A stretch of DNA of 64,000 nt from Pogostemon cablin. Lineage: Eukaryota; Streptophyta; Magnoliopsida; Lamiales; Lamiaceae. Numbering within the stretch: the first letter of the stretch is position 1; each line of letters starts with the position of its first letter. Positions 12,157 through 23,580 of this stretch are shown one piece after another. The position numbers were made by a program, and so were the translations under genes. The DNA lies in contig CM042982.1 of assembly GCA_023678885.1 (NCBI GenBank), forward strand, positions 8,122,001 through 8,186,000, read 5' to 3'. The notes under the pieces are model-generated. The model saw only the letters and a program-made list of their open reading frames with translations, searched no databases and was not told the DNA's origin.

Positions 12157-13768
12157 TGATGAGTGTGTAAATTCACGAATCTTGCGCCTGGATTTGTGCT
12201 ATTTTGAAGTGTTTGAAGGTTGTAATCGGTTGTAAACCAATATATATTGTGAAAAAGGCACGGATCAGGTATTGTTGAAGCCATTTGAGTGGTTTTTCGA
12301 AGGAAATCGGAGTGGAAGTGTTGAAATCTGAAGAAAGCAAGTCGAAGCCATCCGTTTGGACGAAGCAGGAGTGCAATTTGACCAGAAGGAGGTCAATTCG
12401 ACAGGCCTTCTGGTCGAATTGGCAGCATAACACGAGCAAATGTGGATTTGACCACGACAGGAGCGATTCGACCTGGGCATCAGGTCGAATCGAGGTCGAA
12501 TTGGTCTGCGGAGATGTCAATTCGACCTCATTACTTCGATTCGAATAGTGCAATTGGTCGAATCGAGCACCTGGAACTTACAGTAGGCACATTCGACTTT
12601 CAATTCGATTTGTGGTGGTTAATTCGACTTGTTGCTGAAGTCGAATTGAGGCTCGAGAACTTATCATATCCGTATTTTTATAATCTCAATGCGTGTGATC
12701 ACTTAAAATCCCATTCCATGCCCAGGAGACGTGATTATAAGTATAAAAGAAGGCTTATGCAGCATCATAGGGGGAATTCATAGAATCTATCATACAAGAA
12801 GACGTGGAGATGTAGAGTTGGGAGAAGATCGATCGTCCGTCATCGGGAGGGGTTGTGAAAGAGTTTCCGCTGGAGATTCAAGTAAGATTGGTCTAACTAA
12901 CCATGATTGTCCTAGATCAATCATGGGCTAGAGCCGTTTCGGTAGTTCTAGAGTTATGAAGGTTTCATGAGTTATTTTATCTTTCGTGTTTAAACTCCGT
13001 ACAACACTACTTGTGGTTTATTTTATATAAAATTACGCGTTTTTAATCTATACTCACAGTCATTTTGTGCATCAATAATTGTTGTGTGGAGTCTGAATAC
13101 ATAACTTGGTTATTGGTTGAGTGCGTTCACTACTGAGCAGAGTTTTATGTTATAATTCTAAGTGAAGGGTTTCCGAAGTCTTATTAGAACTATCTTAAAT
13201 GAATACTTGTTAATTGAATCATATTCTGGTTAATAAGTAGGATAAAGAGTATAATTTCATAGTACCTATAAAGGGAGATCATATCGGATTAGAGTACTAA
13301 GTACACGAGAAATAATTGATACTGATAGTACCTAGAAAGGGGGTGAATTATATCTCTTGCTCTGAGGATATTCACACGTGTCATACGCATATTTACTTGT
13401 GTCTATAGAGTGAATTTGCATGGTTTAGTGATGCGTCCATAAACCACAAAGCAGAGTCGGACACCGTCACATGGAAGATGAATTAATAAGTGGAGATGGA
13501 TGACCTGACGAACTACCTACTATCTTACTTGAACACAACTCACTTATATCTTTTCTTGTTATTTTTACTTGTTATTTTAATTAATAGTTGTTACTTAATC
13601 TCAATACCACAACCATTAAATTTCCAACATAGTCTTAGTTCACTAGAGTATAATTAAATTGATATTTATCCGTCCATTGGGTTCGATATATAACTTGGTC
13701 ACCTTCGAAACTACAATTGATATCCTTCATACTTGAGGATTAATTGTGTGTTGAAAAAACGCCTATCA
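12157..13768 (+). repeat. 5' LTR of the Athila-like element
   Basis: 1612 bp, TG...CA ends, pairs with 19471-21082. Bases 12370-12660 contain an array of attcgacc and ggtcgaat dyads. The 3' part carries the cataggtacctataaaggg-like and acttgaggattaattgtg landmarks shared with the other copy. Confidence 0.93.
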
Positions 13769-13774
13769 AGTTTC

Positions 13775-13792
13775 TGGTGCCGTTGCCGGGGA
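13775..13792 (+). other. Primer binding site (tRNA-Asp type)
   Basis: TGGTGCCGTTGCCGGGGA, six bases after the 5' LTR. Athila/Calypso/Cyclops elements use TGGCGCCGTTGCCGGGGA, complementary to tRNA-Asp; there is one change here. Confidence 0.9.
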
Positions 13793-13880
13793 CGGTATAA
13801 AATATCTTTTTATTATTTCTAGTTTTATTAGGACTACTTTAATTCGTGTTTTGTGTTCTAACTCTTATCTTTTCAGGTGT

Positions 13881-15502
13881 ATGCACACAAGATCAAAGCA
13901 AGGTAAATTAGAGCCTTATAATCCTGAGATCGGAGTGTCAACCAAGAAGAAGAAGAGTAAGATTCAAAGTAAGAAAAAAGAGCCAACTACATCTCTGAAT
14001 TTTGGAGTTGAAGTGGACGAACCGAACTCGAAAGCGACTAAAACTGTTGTTGATTTGACAGCGAAAGCAGAGGAAGTTGACATGACCAACGAAAGGACCA
14101 ATCCGGATAATCTAGCCATCCGTGAAGTCTTCAAGAATAACGGGGCTGGAAATTTTGGGCTTCTAGGAGCAAGGGGGCTAATGTGGATTTCGATCTTCAC
14201 CCCACTCTTATTAGCATGATAGAAAGGAACTCCTTTGCAGGAGGGTCTTTCGAGGATCCGCAGCAGCATCTAAACAAGTTCTTGGGCTATGCAAGTACTC
14301 AAAAAGACGCAGGAGAACATAAAGATGCTAGGAAGATCCTCTTGTTTAAATTCTCGCTTATTGAAAGGGCGAGAGATTGGTACGACACTATTAATGCAGC
14401 TGAATGCACTACTTGGGAGCAACTGAAGTTAAAGTTTTTGGAAAGATACATGCCACCTTCAAAGGTGTTTAAGATGAAGCAAGACATTAACCAATTTGCT
14501 ATCGGTAGTGGAGAGAAGTTTCATGAAGCTTGGGACATATTCAAGGACATGCTTCGTAAGTGTCCTCAACATGGGCTATCTAAAGCTCAATATATCAGCA
14601 TATTCTACAATGGATTGGACTGTGATTCTTGTGTGTTATTGGATGTTTCTTCTAATGGAGCATTGCTTACTAAGTCATCCATAGAGGCCGAGAAAATTTT
14701 TGAATATATTTCGATGAACTCAAGGGATTGGTCAACTAATAGAGTGAGAGGTACTTACGTCCTTGGAAAGGTGGCTAAGGTTGAACATGCTATGGTGAAA
14801 ACAAGTAGAGAAAATGAGATCGTCTCTAGCTTGTTGAATATCAACAAACTACTTGAGTCCCAACAAAAGCAAATCAGTGATATATCTCAGCGCGTACCAA
14901 TCATACATCAGGAAGTTACTAATGAGGGAACGATCCAAGAGGAGATAGAAGAAGCGAACTATGCTATGGGCCAAATTATTTAAGGAACGAGGTTTTAAAA
15001 TCAGTGCAATCGGAATTACCAAGGGAACTACAACAATCGTGGTCCCCCGGGTAATTATCAACAGCCTAGGAGACTGGAGTTTTCATGGAGCAATCCTAAC
15101 AATGCAATTCATTCTACGATGGGTGTTGATCTAGGTGCGAAAATGGAAGAAGGAAAGCTAGGTTTCGAGGATACAGTGAACAGGTACATGGCTAGGAATG
15201 ATGCTAGATTGGATCGTCTTGAGGCCAAATTAGAGAAGAAGATTGATGCAAACCATGAGGATTTGTCCAAGCAAGTGAAGGACCTTACATTGTTGTTGGA
15301 GGAGATGGCAGGAAGTGTTAACAAGCTCACTCAAACTATTGAGAAAGGGAAGCTACCGTCGCAAAGTATTGAGAATCCAAAGTCTTGCAACACCATCACA
15401 TTGAGGTCTAGAACACAGTACGAGGGACTGATGAGGCCAAAATTGAAATTGGACACATTGAGGGCTCAATTCGACCCCAATTCGACCAACACCACAGGTT
15501 AA
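13881..15502 (+). pseudogene. Athila-type Gag, frameshifted with in-frame stops
   Basis: The first ATG is at 13881 (M-H-T-R-S-K). The frame shifts between about 14140 and 14183. It resumes as D-F-D-L-H-P-T-L-I, S-F-E-D-P-Q-Q-H-L, L-F-K-F-S-L-I-E-R-A-R-D-W-Y, F-L-E-R-Y-M-P-P-S-K and G-E-K-F-H-E-A-W, the ordered landmarks of the plant retrotransposon gag domain (capsid). A stop at 14981 is followed in the same frame by the N-Y-N-N-R-G-P-P-G-N-Y-Q-Q basic region and a coiled-coil-like stretch (15150-15370) ending I-T-L-R-S-R. The frame then closes at 15502, inside the repeat array. Gag would form the particle shell; this copy cannot make it. Confidence 0.85.
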
Positions 15503-15895
15503 ATTCAGCAGGAGAGGTCGAATTGGACACCTGGATATGATTTAAAAGCAACAGAGCCTCGATTCGACCAAAACCAAATCAATTCGACCAGGAGGCCAGG
15601 TCAAATTGAGGTCGAATCCACCCTTCCGGAGCACTCTGTTTTATCAGAAGCCTGATTCGATCAGCAGCTACTCAATTCGACCAGATCTTCAGGTCGAATT
15701 GAGGTCGAATCGGAGGGCAGAAATCTTACAGTGAGCCGATTTGACCAGGAGACTTCAATTCGATCGGACCTTCAGGTTGAATCCAGGTCGAATTGGAGAT
15801 ACAGGGTGAGCATCATGTTCCAGGTGCGCAATTCGACCATTATGTTCCTAATTCGACCAGAGCACCTGGTCGAATTAAGGTTGAATTGTCCAGTA
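15465..15895 (+). repeat. Tandem array of ~80-90-bp dyad units between gag and protease
   Basis: About five degenerate units, each with one or two aattcgacc(ag) boxes followed 8-15 bases later by ggtcgaattgaggtcgaat, and often acttacagtgagcc. The same unit occurs in both LTRs and at 17765-18110. It sits in what should be continuous gag-pol coding sequence and breaks the frame. Confidence 0.8.
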
Positions 15896-16059
15896 CTGTA
15901 CCTGTTTCTTTACCGAACACTCTTCATGATGGGAACATTACTCCATTGGCTCAGAATGAGCAAAATACTGAGATCATATCGGAGAAGAAGTGGGAAAGAT
16001 CCAAGAGGTTGAGATCCAAAAAGGATAAAGCAGAGAAGGTCGAGCGTGATGAATGAGGT

Positions 16060-17118
16060 ATCCCCAAAACAAAGATACCTCCACCGTTTCCTTATAAGCT
16101 GGTTAAGAAGGGATTGGAAGAGAAGTTCAAGAAGTTTTCAGATATCATAAATAAGATAAGCTTGAGTATTCCTTCCTCTGAGGCAATATTGGAGATGCCG
16201 TACTATGCCCGATTCCTTAAGGATATATTGTTGAAAAAGAGAAGCTTGAACAGAGTTGAGATGGTGAACTTATCTGAAAATTGCAGTTCGATTATCCAAA
16301 GGAAGCTGCCACAGAAGATGAAGGATCCGGAAAGCTTCACTATCTTGTGTGAGATTGGAAAAGGACCGGCACGACGAGCCTTGTGCGATCTTGGGGCAAG
16401 AATCAATTTGATGTCATTGTCTATCTTTCAACGGCTTAGTTTGGGGGAGTTATCTTCTACCACGGTTGCTCTACAATTGGCGGACAGGTCGATGATGTTT
16501 CCGAAGGGTATCATTGAAGTCGTTCTTGTCAAAGTGGAGATACTAGTTTTTCCTGTGGATTTTCTTGCACTTGAGATGGAAGATGACAAGGATAATATCC
16601 CTCTTATTTTGTGGAGACCTTTCCTTGCTACTGCTGGGGCCATGATTGATGTGCAAAAGGGGGAGATTAGGTTGCAGATGGATAAAGAAGAGGTCCTATT
16701 CAACCTAGACAAAGCAATGAAGATGCCTATGGAGTCACAATATCATAGTATTGATGTGGTGGAGGAGATTGTGAATGAAGATATGTCTTTGATGCTGTCT
16801 AAGGACCCTCTTGAGACATGATTGATGGAGTCTCTTACTTATCCCACTACGGAGCTTGATGATCTCTCCAATGAGGAATATATTGAATATCTTGAAAACT
16901 TACTTGCTTTGGGTGATGCCAGGTATGAATTGGAGAAATCTAAGGTTGAGAAGAAGGATGTAGACAAAGGAAGAGAAGATGATGCCTACTTGAAGCCTCC
17001 TAACTTACCACCAGATAACCACAAATTTGAAACTCCTTTCTCTCTTTCTTTATTTTGTGATCAATTTTATCCTGACTTTGATCTTGATGGTGATAGGAGT
17101 GATTTCGAAATTCAGTAG
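16060..17118 (+). pseudogene. Athila-type aspartic protease region
   Basis: Reads P-P-F-P-Y-K-L, then the protease core C-D-L-G-A-R-I-N-L-M (D-L-G is the Athila form of the catalytic D-T/S-G; the usual residue after A is S), L-A-D-R-S, V-P/I-P-L-I-L-x-R-P-F-L-A-T and D-V-Q-K-G-E. A TGA at 16819-16821 interrupts the frame, which then continues as the acidic linker L-S-N-E-E-Y-I-E-Y-L-E-N-L to a stop at 17116-17118. Athila polyproteins continue into reverse transcriptase here; this one does not. The protease frame differs from that of gag. Confidence 0.85.
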
Positions 17119-17764
17119 AAGATTGACATGAATGAGACGAGAAAGCTTGAGAAAGGATATTCTACTAATCGTATGGTGCCTAAGAAAGGTAAGGTGGTAA
17201 GTGTGGATGATAAGAGGGGAAAAGTATTGGAAGGTAAAGATGAAAGAAGATCGCCCTCTTAGTCAGTAGTCTACATATTCTGCATTCCGTTGTGACTCTC
17301 CAACGTTAAACATAAGCGCCTGTTGGGGGCTTTTCCACCCGTTTTATTGCTTTATTTTATTCATGTGAGTAAGAAATTTTTATATTTGAAGTGCTCACTT
17401 ATCGGCAATTACATCTCTTTGCAAACTTAGTTTCGACTATAGTTTCTACTAAGTTTGGGGGTATGATGTACTTACCTCAATAAGCATCGATAGTATAATC
17501 TTTTCTTTGTAACGTTTGTTAGGGGAGTTAATTTTTTGCGGCATATTAAAACTTTAACCTGTTTTTATGTGTCGATTTTTTGTAACTTGCCTAATATTTA
17601 GTGGTATTTTGTTCCGTGTTTTGAGTTGTTTGCGGAGTTACTCATGAATGTTAAGTTTTAGGATTGATTCTTGATGAAGTTATGCTCTATTTTGGTACCT
17701 AATATTCGTTTTTAAGCTTGAAGTGTGTAGGGGATGAAAAAAAACTCAATTTTGGAGCATCAGT

Positions 17765-18110
17765 GAGCCAATTCGACCAGGGAGTATGGTCGAATCCAAG
17801 CATTTAGGTCGAATCGAGGGGGCAAAAATTATCCAGCAACCCAATTTGACCTGAGGCATGGCAATTTGACCAGAGGCCCAGGTCGAATCAAGGTCGAATC
17901 TGAGTGTACAAACTTCCAGAGAGCCAATTCGACCACGACTCTTTCAATTTGACCAGCAGCTCATGTCGAATTGAGGTCAAATTGAGGACTTGAAACTTAC
18001 AGTGTGTGGATTCGATCTGAGGCATGTCAATTCGACCAGGGGACTAAGTCAAATTGAGGTCAAATTGAAAGAAAAAGTTGTCTAGAAGGTCAATTCGACC
18101 ACGATGAAGT
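17765..18110 (+). repeat. Second internal array of the ~80-bp dyad unit
   Basis: Four to five units starting near 17765, 17843, 17922, 18003 and 18090 (spacing 78-87). Each has ccaattcgacc or a variant, a second aatttgaccag box, then ggtcgaat-gaggtcgaat. Units end with ttacagtg- or ttccagag-like tracts. Confidence 0.8.
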
Positions 18111-19457
18111 GATCTGCACCGGGTTGTGGAGCGATGGCTTGATGAGATAAGTGATGGTAGTGATGGTTGGATGTGTCTTGCGTGAGTGGCGTGTACTTTA
18201 TTTGCTATATTTGATCATCTTGGATATGGATGGTGATGGTAGACTATGTTGCATGAGTTGGAATTTGTAGAGAGGCTTGTATGATTGATTTTGATATATG
18301 GGTTCATGGATTTTGTGCATTCATATGTTCATTTGTTAATTTTCATTGTTGAGAAGCATGTATAATTTGATAAGTATGTAGAGTTCTTGTAAAATTGATC
18401 TTAATTATGTGCTATGAGGAGTACTTAGGATTCTATTTACCCATGTGAGGATTTGAGTCTTTTAATCATGCTTGATCATGATAGTTTATTCTTGAGAGAA
18501 TCATTCATATGAACGTATTCTTGAACTTGGCTTGGAGTCTTGTGTGAGACTTACAATTGATGAATTGCTAGGATATGATCCTAGGTCATTCTTGATTACT
18601 TGAGTTACTTAGCCAAATTTTACCTTCCCATTGATTATGTATATCTTTGGTAGCCCCGTTTGAGCCTTAAAAAATTTTTTCTTTGGTAAGCCGAATAAAA
18701 GAGCCTTATTTAACCTTTACTTGAGCTTTGTGTAAATACCATATTCATTGATAGAGAGTTGAGGTGAATAAGTGTTGTAAGAAGAAGAAGGAAGATAGAA
18801 TGTGGTTGAGTAAAGTAAGAAAAGTGTATGGTTAAATCTTTTTTAGGGGTAGTGTCTGAAACTGGTACCCCAATTGCTGTTAAAAGGGTAGTGCCTACAA
18901 CCGGTACCCGAGTTATCAAAAGAAGAATGATGTTGATGCAAGAAAGAGAAGGAAATTCAAAATTACAAGTGCAAGATAAGAAATTGGAGGAGAATATGTA
19001 GCAGTATGAAGAAAGCGAGAACCTCCAAGGTAACTCTCTACTAGTGTTTGAGTCACTTATCTAAATTTTCCTACCCTTTCCAAAGAGCCAACATTACAAC
19101 CCAAAGACAAGTCCTTTGTGATCCTAGTCATTAATTGATTGTGAGTTGATTTTTGAGACCCTTGCCAAGCTTATGGTTACGCGTTCGTATGGATTGAGTA
19201 TGAGCGTATACACCAACCTGTTAAGTGCAATGAGCACTTGAGTGAGAGAGTAAACACTTATCTTGTGAGCTAGATGACTTAGTACTCCGAATGGTAAAAT
19301 GATTGGGTGATGTTTTGCATGAATAATATGTATGATGCAGGAAATACTTGTTTTTAATTTATAAAATTGCATGTGTAATATGTGTTGTACTTGGTGATCT
19401 CGTGAATTATACACGACTCCTTGGTTTGATTGCGTTGCCTTAGGACGAGCAACATGT

Positions 19458-19470
19458 AAGTTTGGGGGTT
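19458..19470 (+). other. Polypurine tract of the Athila-like element
   Basis: aagtttgggggtt immediately before the 3' LTR TGATGAG. This is the usual plus-strand primer position. Confidence 0.8.
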
Positions 19471-21082
19471 TGATGAGTGTGTAAATTCACGAATCTTGCG
19501 TCTGGATTTGTGCTATTATAAAGGTTTGAAGGTTGTAATCGATTGTAAACCGATATATATTGTGAAAAGGCATGGATCAGGTGTTGTTGAAGCCATTTGA
19601 GATTTTTTGAAGAAAATCAGCGTGGAAGTGTTAAAATCTGAAGAAAGGAAGTTGAAGCCATCCGTTTGGGCGAAGCATGAGTGCAATTCGACCAGAAGGA
19701 GGTCAATTCGACCAGGCCTTCTGGTTGAATTGGCAGCATAACACGAGCAAAGGTGGATTCGACCACGACAGGGGCGATTCGACCTGGGCATCAGGTCGAA
19801 TCGAGGTCAAATTGGTCGGCGGAGATGTCAATTCGACCTCGTCACTTCAATTCGACAAGGGCAGTTGGTCGAATCGAGCACCTGGGACTTACAGTAGGCA
19901 CATTCGACCTTCAATTTGACTTGTGGTGGTTAATTTGACCTGTTGCTAACGTCGAATTGAGGCTCGAGAACTTACCATATCCGTATTTTTACACCGTCAA
20001 TGCGTGTGATCACTTAAAAAGCCAATAATAGGCCCAGGAGACGTGATTACAAGTATAAAAGAAGGCTTATGCAGCATCATAGGGGGTATTCATAGAATCT
20101 ATCATACAAGAAGACGTGGAGACGTAGAGTTGGGAGGAGATCGATCGTCCGTCATCTGGAGGGTCTGTGACAGAGGTTCCGCTGGAGATTCAAGTAAGAT
20201 TGGTCCAACTAACCATGATTGTTCCTAGATCAATCATGGGCTAGAGCCGCTTCGGTAGTTCTAGGGTTATAAAGGTTTCATGAGTTATTTTATCTTTCGT
20301 GTGTAAACTCCGTACAACACTACTTGTGGTTTATTTTATATAAGATTGCGCGTTTTTAATCCATACTCACGGTCGTTTTGTGCATAAATAATTTTTGTGT
20401 AGAGTCTGAATGCATAACTTGATTATTGGTTGAGTGCGTTCACTGCTGAGCAGGGTTTTATGTTATAATTCTAAGTGAAGGGATTTCAAAGTCTTATTAG
20501 AACTATCTTATATGAATACTTGTTAATTGAATTATATTCTGGTTAATAAGTAGGATAAAAAGTATTATTTCATAGTACCTATAAAGGGAGATCATATCGG
20601 GTTAGAGTACTAAGTGCACGGGAAATAATTGATACTGATAGTACCTAGAAAGGGGAGTGAATTATATCTCTTGCTCTGAGAATATTCACACGTGTCATAC
20701 GCATATTTACTTGTGCCTATAGAGTGAATTTGCATGGTTTAGTGATGCGTCCATAAACCACAAGGCAGAGTCGGACACCGTCACACCGAAGATAAATTAA
20801 TAAGTGGAGCTGGATGACCTGACGAACTACCTACTATCTTACTTGATCACAACTCACTTATCTCTTTTCTTGTTATTTTTACTTGTTATTTTAATTAATA
20901 GTTGTTACTTAATCTCAATACCACAACCATTAAATTTCCAACATAGTCTTAGTTTACTAGAGTATGATTAAATTGATATTTATCCGTCCCTTGAGTTTGA
21001 TATATAAATTGGTCACCTTCGAAACTACAATTGATATCCTTCATACTTGAGGATTATTTGTGTGTTGAGAAAACGCCTATCA
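19471..21082 (+). repeat. 3' LTR of the Athila-like element
   Basis: 1612 bp, the same length as the 5' LTR, ending CGCCTATCA. It carries its own dyad array at 19680-19975. Confidence 0.93.
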
Positions 21083-21089
21083 GACTGAA

Positions 21090-21430
21090 TCAAATTAAAG
21101 CAAGAAAGGGGTGGAAGAGAGAGTACCATGACGAGAGTGAAGATGGGAGAGACTGGTGATGGGCGGGCGCCTGCTGGCGAAATAAGTGCTAGTGGACGGA
21201 CGATCGAGACTGGCGGCAGGCGGGCGGCTGCTTGCGGCGGACGAACAACAATGGCGACTCAGCGGGCGATGCGGCGAGCAATGTCGACTGGCGAATAGAA
21301 AGGACGACGGGCGACGCGGCGAGCAGCGGCGATGAGCAACACGGTGGAATGACGACGAGCGAACGCGGTGGAGGGGACAACGCGACGACAATGTTCACGC
21401 ACGATTTGGGCAGAAGGGGAGAAAACCAAA
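21090..21430. other. GC-rich block in the right arm of the CACTA element
   Basis: About 340 bases far richer in G+C than the surroundings, with imperfect internal repeats (gcgacgcggcgagcagcgg, gcgggcgatgcggcgagcaa). No frame shows a recognisable domain. On the - strand it looks like a CpG-rich 5' exon or leader, so it may be captured gene sequence. Bases 21092-21114 repeat 12124-12146 on the other side of the Athila-like element with two changes. Confidence 0.5.
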
Positions 21431-21496
21431 AATTTCTAAGTCTCCTTTTTATATCTCTATAGTTTTTATATTTAAAATATATTAAAAAGTCATATA

Positions 21497-21757
21497 CTCC
21501 CTCCGTCCCAGAAAAGTTTGCACACCCTTTTCAGCACGGAGATTAAGAAAGTGATAACTTTTAGGGGTATTATGATATTTTTTTGTAATAAATAAATGAT
21601 AAAGTATGTTAGGTGTGTTAGATAGAGGTGGTTTTTTATAAATAAAGTGTATGGGGAAGAGTGATTGTGTTTGAATTTTTGCTTTTTAAGGAAGGTACAA
21701 ACTTTTGTGGGACAACCCAAAATGGGAAGTGTGCAAACTTTCCTGGGACGGAGGGAG
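21497..21757. mobile_element. Stowaway-like MITE (family A), complete
   Basis: TA-CTCCCTCCGTCCCAGAAAAG...TTCCTGGGACGGAGGGAG-TA, 261 bp. The inverted ends are nearly perfect and extend into aaagtttgcacac. It inserted into the CACTA right arm. Reference copy for family A. Confidence 0.93.
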
Positions 21758-22070
21758 TATGTATTTTTAAAATAAAATATTAAGATAATTTAAGACAACA
21801 TAGATGAATATATGTTGTCTTTGTACATGAAAAAATTTACATCAACATATGGTATCATATATTTTGTCTTAGAGTGAATTCATTTGAAAAGTGGTATATA
21901 CGACAACATAATAAGACAACACTAGATAATATGTGTTGTCCTTGTGCGTGACAAAAAATTTAAAACAACACATATATTTAAGATGACACATATAAGGTAT
22001 ACAAAAATACATATTTCTGATCTATGTTGTATATTTTCTGTTGTCTTAGTGTTTTTTTGGTGTAGTGATA

Positions 22071-23580
22071 GGACAATGCATGATCACTAAATTTAATTTA
22101 TAGTCATGACACATATATACAAAATGGGTCACTTGATGCAAACCCCAATTACGATTATTAAATTATTATGTTTACTCACGTGATCATAGCATAAACATAC
22201 AAATATCTACAAACTTAAAGGTACATATCCTCATGATTTGTGATATGCCAAATAATGCATTCAAAACTCTAAATTATAATGGGGAATATTCATGGCCAAT
22301 TAGTCAGCCAACCCAAAAAAGGACACACCGCTGAATCCATCACCCAAACTCATATGCCAAATACATGATTAATTAATTACTTAATAGGCATTGACCAATC
22401 TTGCTACAGTATAAACTCAATTGGCAAGATAATAGAAGAATATAAATTACCAAGATGCCATATTCCAATGCATGCCCAGCTCTCATCAGAAATTGAATAT
22501 ACACAGACAATTAATAACCCATATACCGCAAAAGTGTGGATTTTTTATTTCTAATTCCAAATCAATTAATGGAGTTGTCACCACACAAATTCGTCTTCGG
22601 AATCTAAATTTGTGATTAGCAATCAAAGACAAATAATAAATCACCAAATGAAACTGCAATTGGAATGGAATGTTATAGTAAAAATAAATTAAATTTTCCC
22701 TTTCCACAACCATAATACATGACAGTGATTCCAGAACTTAATTAGGATACTAAATCGCAAGTCCTTAATTCAAAAGGAACATATTAAACTATCCAAAGTT
22801 GAGACCACAATTCTAAAAAATTAAGAATGATTGCTCAAATGTCGTTCACCACAGTGGTTGCATTATTAATAATTTATAAAGTTAATAAAATTGTTCCATT
22901 AAGGTAAAATTATCAATCTGCCAATCCACATATTCAAATAATAAATTAATCAAAGAGCATAATAAACTGAATATACGTTGTCCAAATTAACTGAATATAC
23001 TTTCTCCAAATTAATGTTATACAGTACTGTATAATTCAATTATTAGCCAAAATATAAATATAGCCTTCAGGCCTTTACCATACCTCTAATTGTATTGGTA
23101 AGCTAGATCCAAATATATATATAATGACCTCAGTAATTAACATTGTGTTAGGGTGCAGTAATCAATCTCATTATAAAAAACACAATCTTATCTAATCAAA
23201 TCGGAAATAAATGGGCATAATAATTGGTTGTCAATTAAATCAAATTAGCTTTGACAATGGGTACACTATGAGTTAACGATCCAAAACTAAATAATGATGT
23301 ACCATATTAATTCTAATCTCTATTATCCAAAACTAAATAATGATGTACCATATTAATTCTAATCTCAATTATCAAATTAATGAAATTAGAATTACAATCC
23401 ACAAGAATGTCAATTATTAAATTACCATTATTTACTGCCAATTCAATATTGGTAGTCAACATGACCAAAAAAATATCTCGACTGTGCATCAATATTAGTT
23501 AACACAAATGTTTTCATTAATCATAATCACCACCCAAAAGCTTATCTAATTAAAGTACGTGAAAGACATATTAGTCAAAC
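22071..23580 (-). other. Internal, non-coding part of the outer copia element
   Basis: AT-rich with no open frame. It contains a direct repeat (ccaaaactaaataatgatgt, twice, at about 23281 and 23327). By position it should hold gag or leader sequence of the outer copia, but no gag motif was seen. Confidence 0.45.

Larger units (their letters stand above)
17119..19470 (+). other. Non-coding 3' region of the Athila-like element
   Basis: No pol or env-like coding found. It contains a second polypurine-type tract aagtttgggggt (17451-17462), the dyad repeat array (17765-18110), and the terminal polypurine tract (19458-19470). Confidence 0.6.
12157..21082 (+). mobile_element. Athila-like Ty3/gypsy retroelement with gag and protease only
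   Basis: It has two LTRs of 1612 bp each (TGATGAGTGTG...CGCCTATCA), a tRNA-Asp-type primer site just after the left LTR, and an aagtttgggggtt polypurine tract just before the right one. The interior encodes Athila-type Gag and an aspartic protease, both broken. Reverse transcriptase, RNase H, integrase and env-like sequences are absent: from 17119 to 19470 nothing coding is seen. The element therefore depended on others for mobilisation. The LTRs differ at roughly 7% of the positions compared over the first 480 bases. No 5-bp target duplication is visible (ggcgt on the left, gactg on the right). Confidence 0.88.
10270..22067. mobile_element. Non-autonomous CACTA (En/Spm) transposon, split by an Athila-like element
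   Basis: Starts CACTATACTAAAAATACATT and ends GTGTTTTTTTGGTGTAGTG, which are inverted copies of a CACTACACCAAAAA-type terminus. It has a perfect 3-bp duplication ata (10267-10269 and 22068-22070). Both ends carry arrays of short subterminal repeats, aagacaacacata in both orientations (about 10283-10610 and 21785-22045), the CACTA hallmark. Its own sequence is 10270-12156 plus 21083-22067, minus a MITE. No transposase is seen. A GC-rich block in the right arm may be captured gene sequence. Confidence 0.85.

Noticed and set aside
12265..12553. Overlapping open frames on both strands in the LTR (also 19516-19938)
   Set aside because: They run through the dyad repeat array of the LTR, occur in several frames at once and show no domain; the region is clearly an LTR.
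12370..12660. Regularly spaced attcgacc boxes resembling a CRISPR-like array
   Set aside because: The units diverge, spacing is irregular, the boxes are partly inverted, and the setting is a plant retrotransposon. This is an internal minisatellite.
21095..21462. Open frames on both strands in the GC-rich block
   Set aside because: High G+C removes stop codons by chance, there is no domain, and the translation is low-complexity Ser/Arg/Pro.
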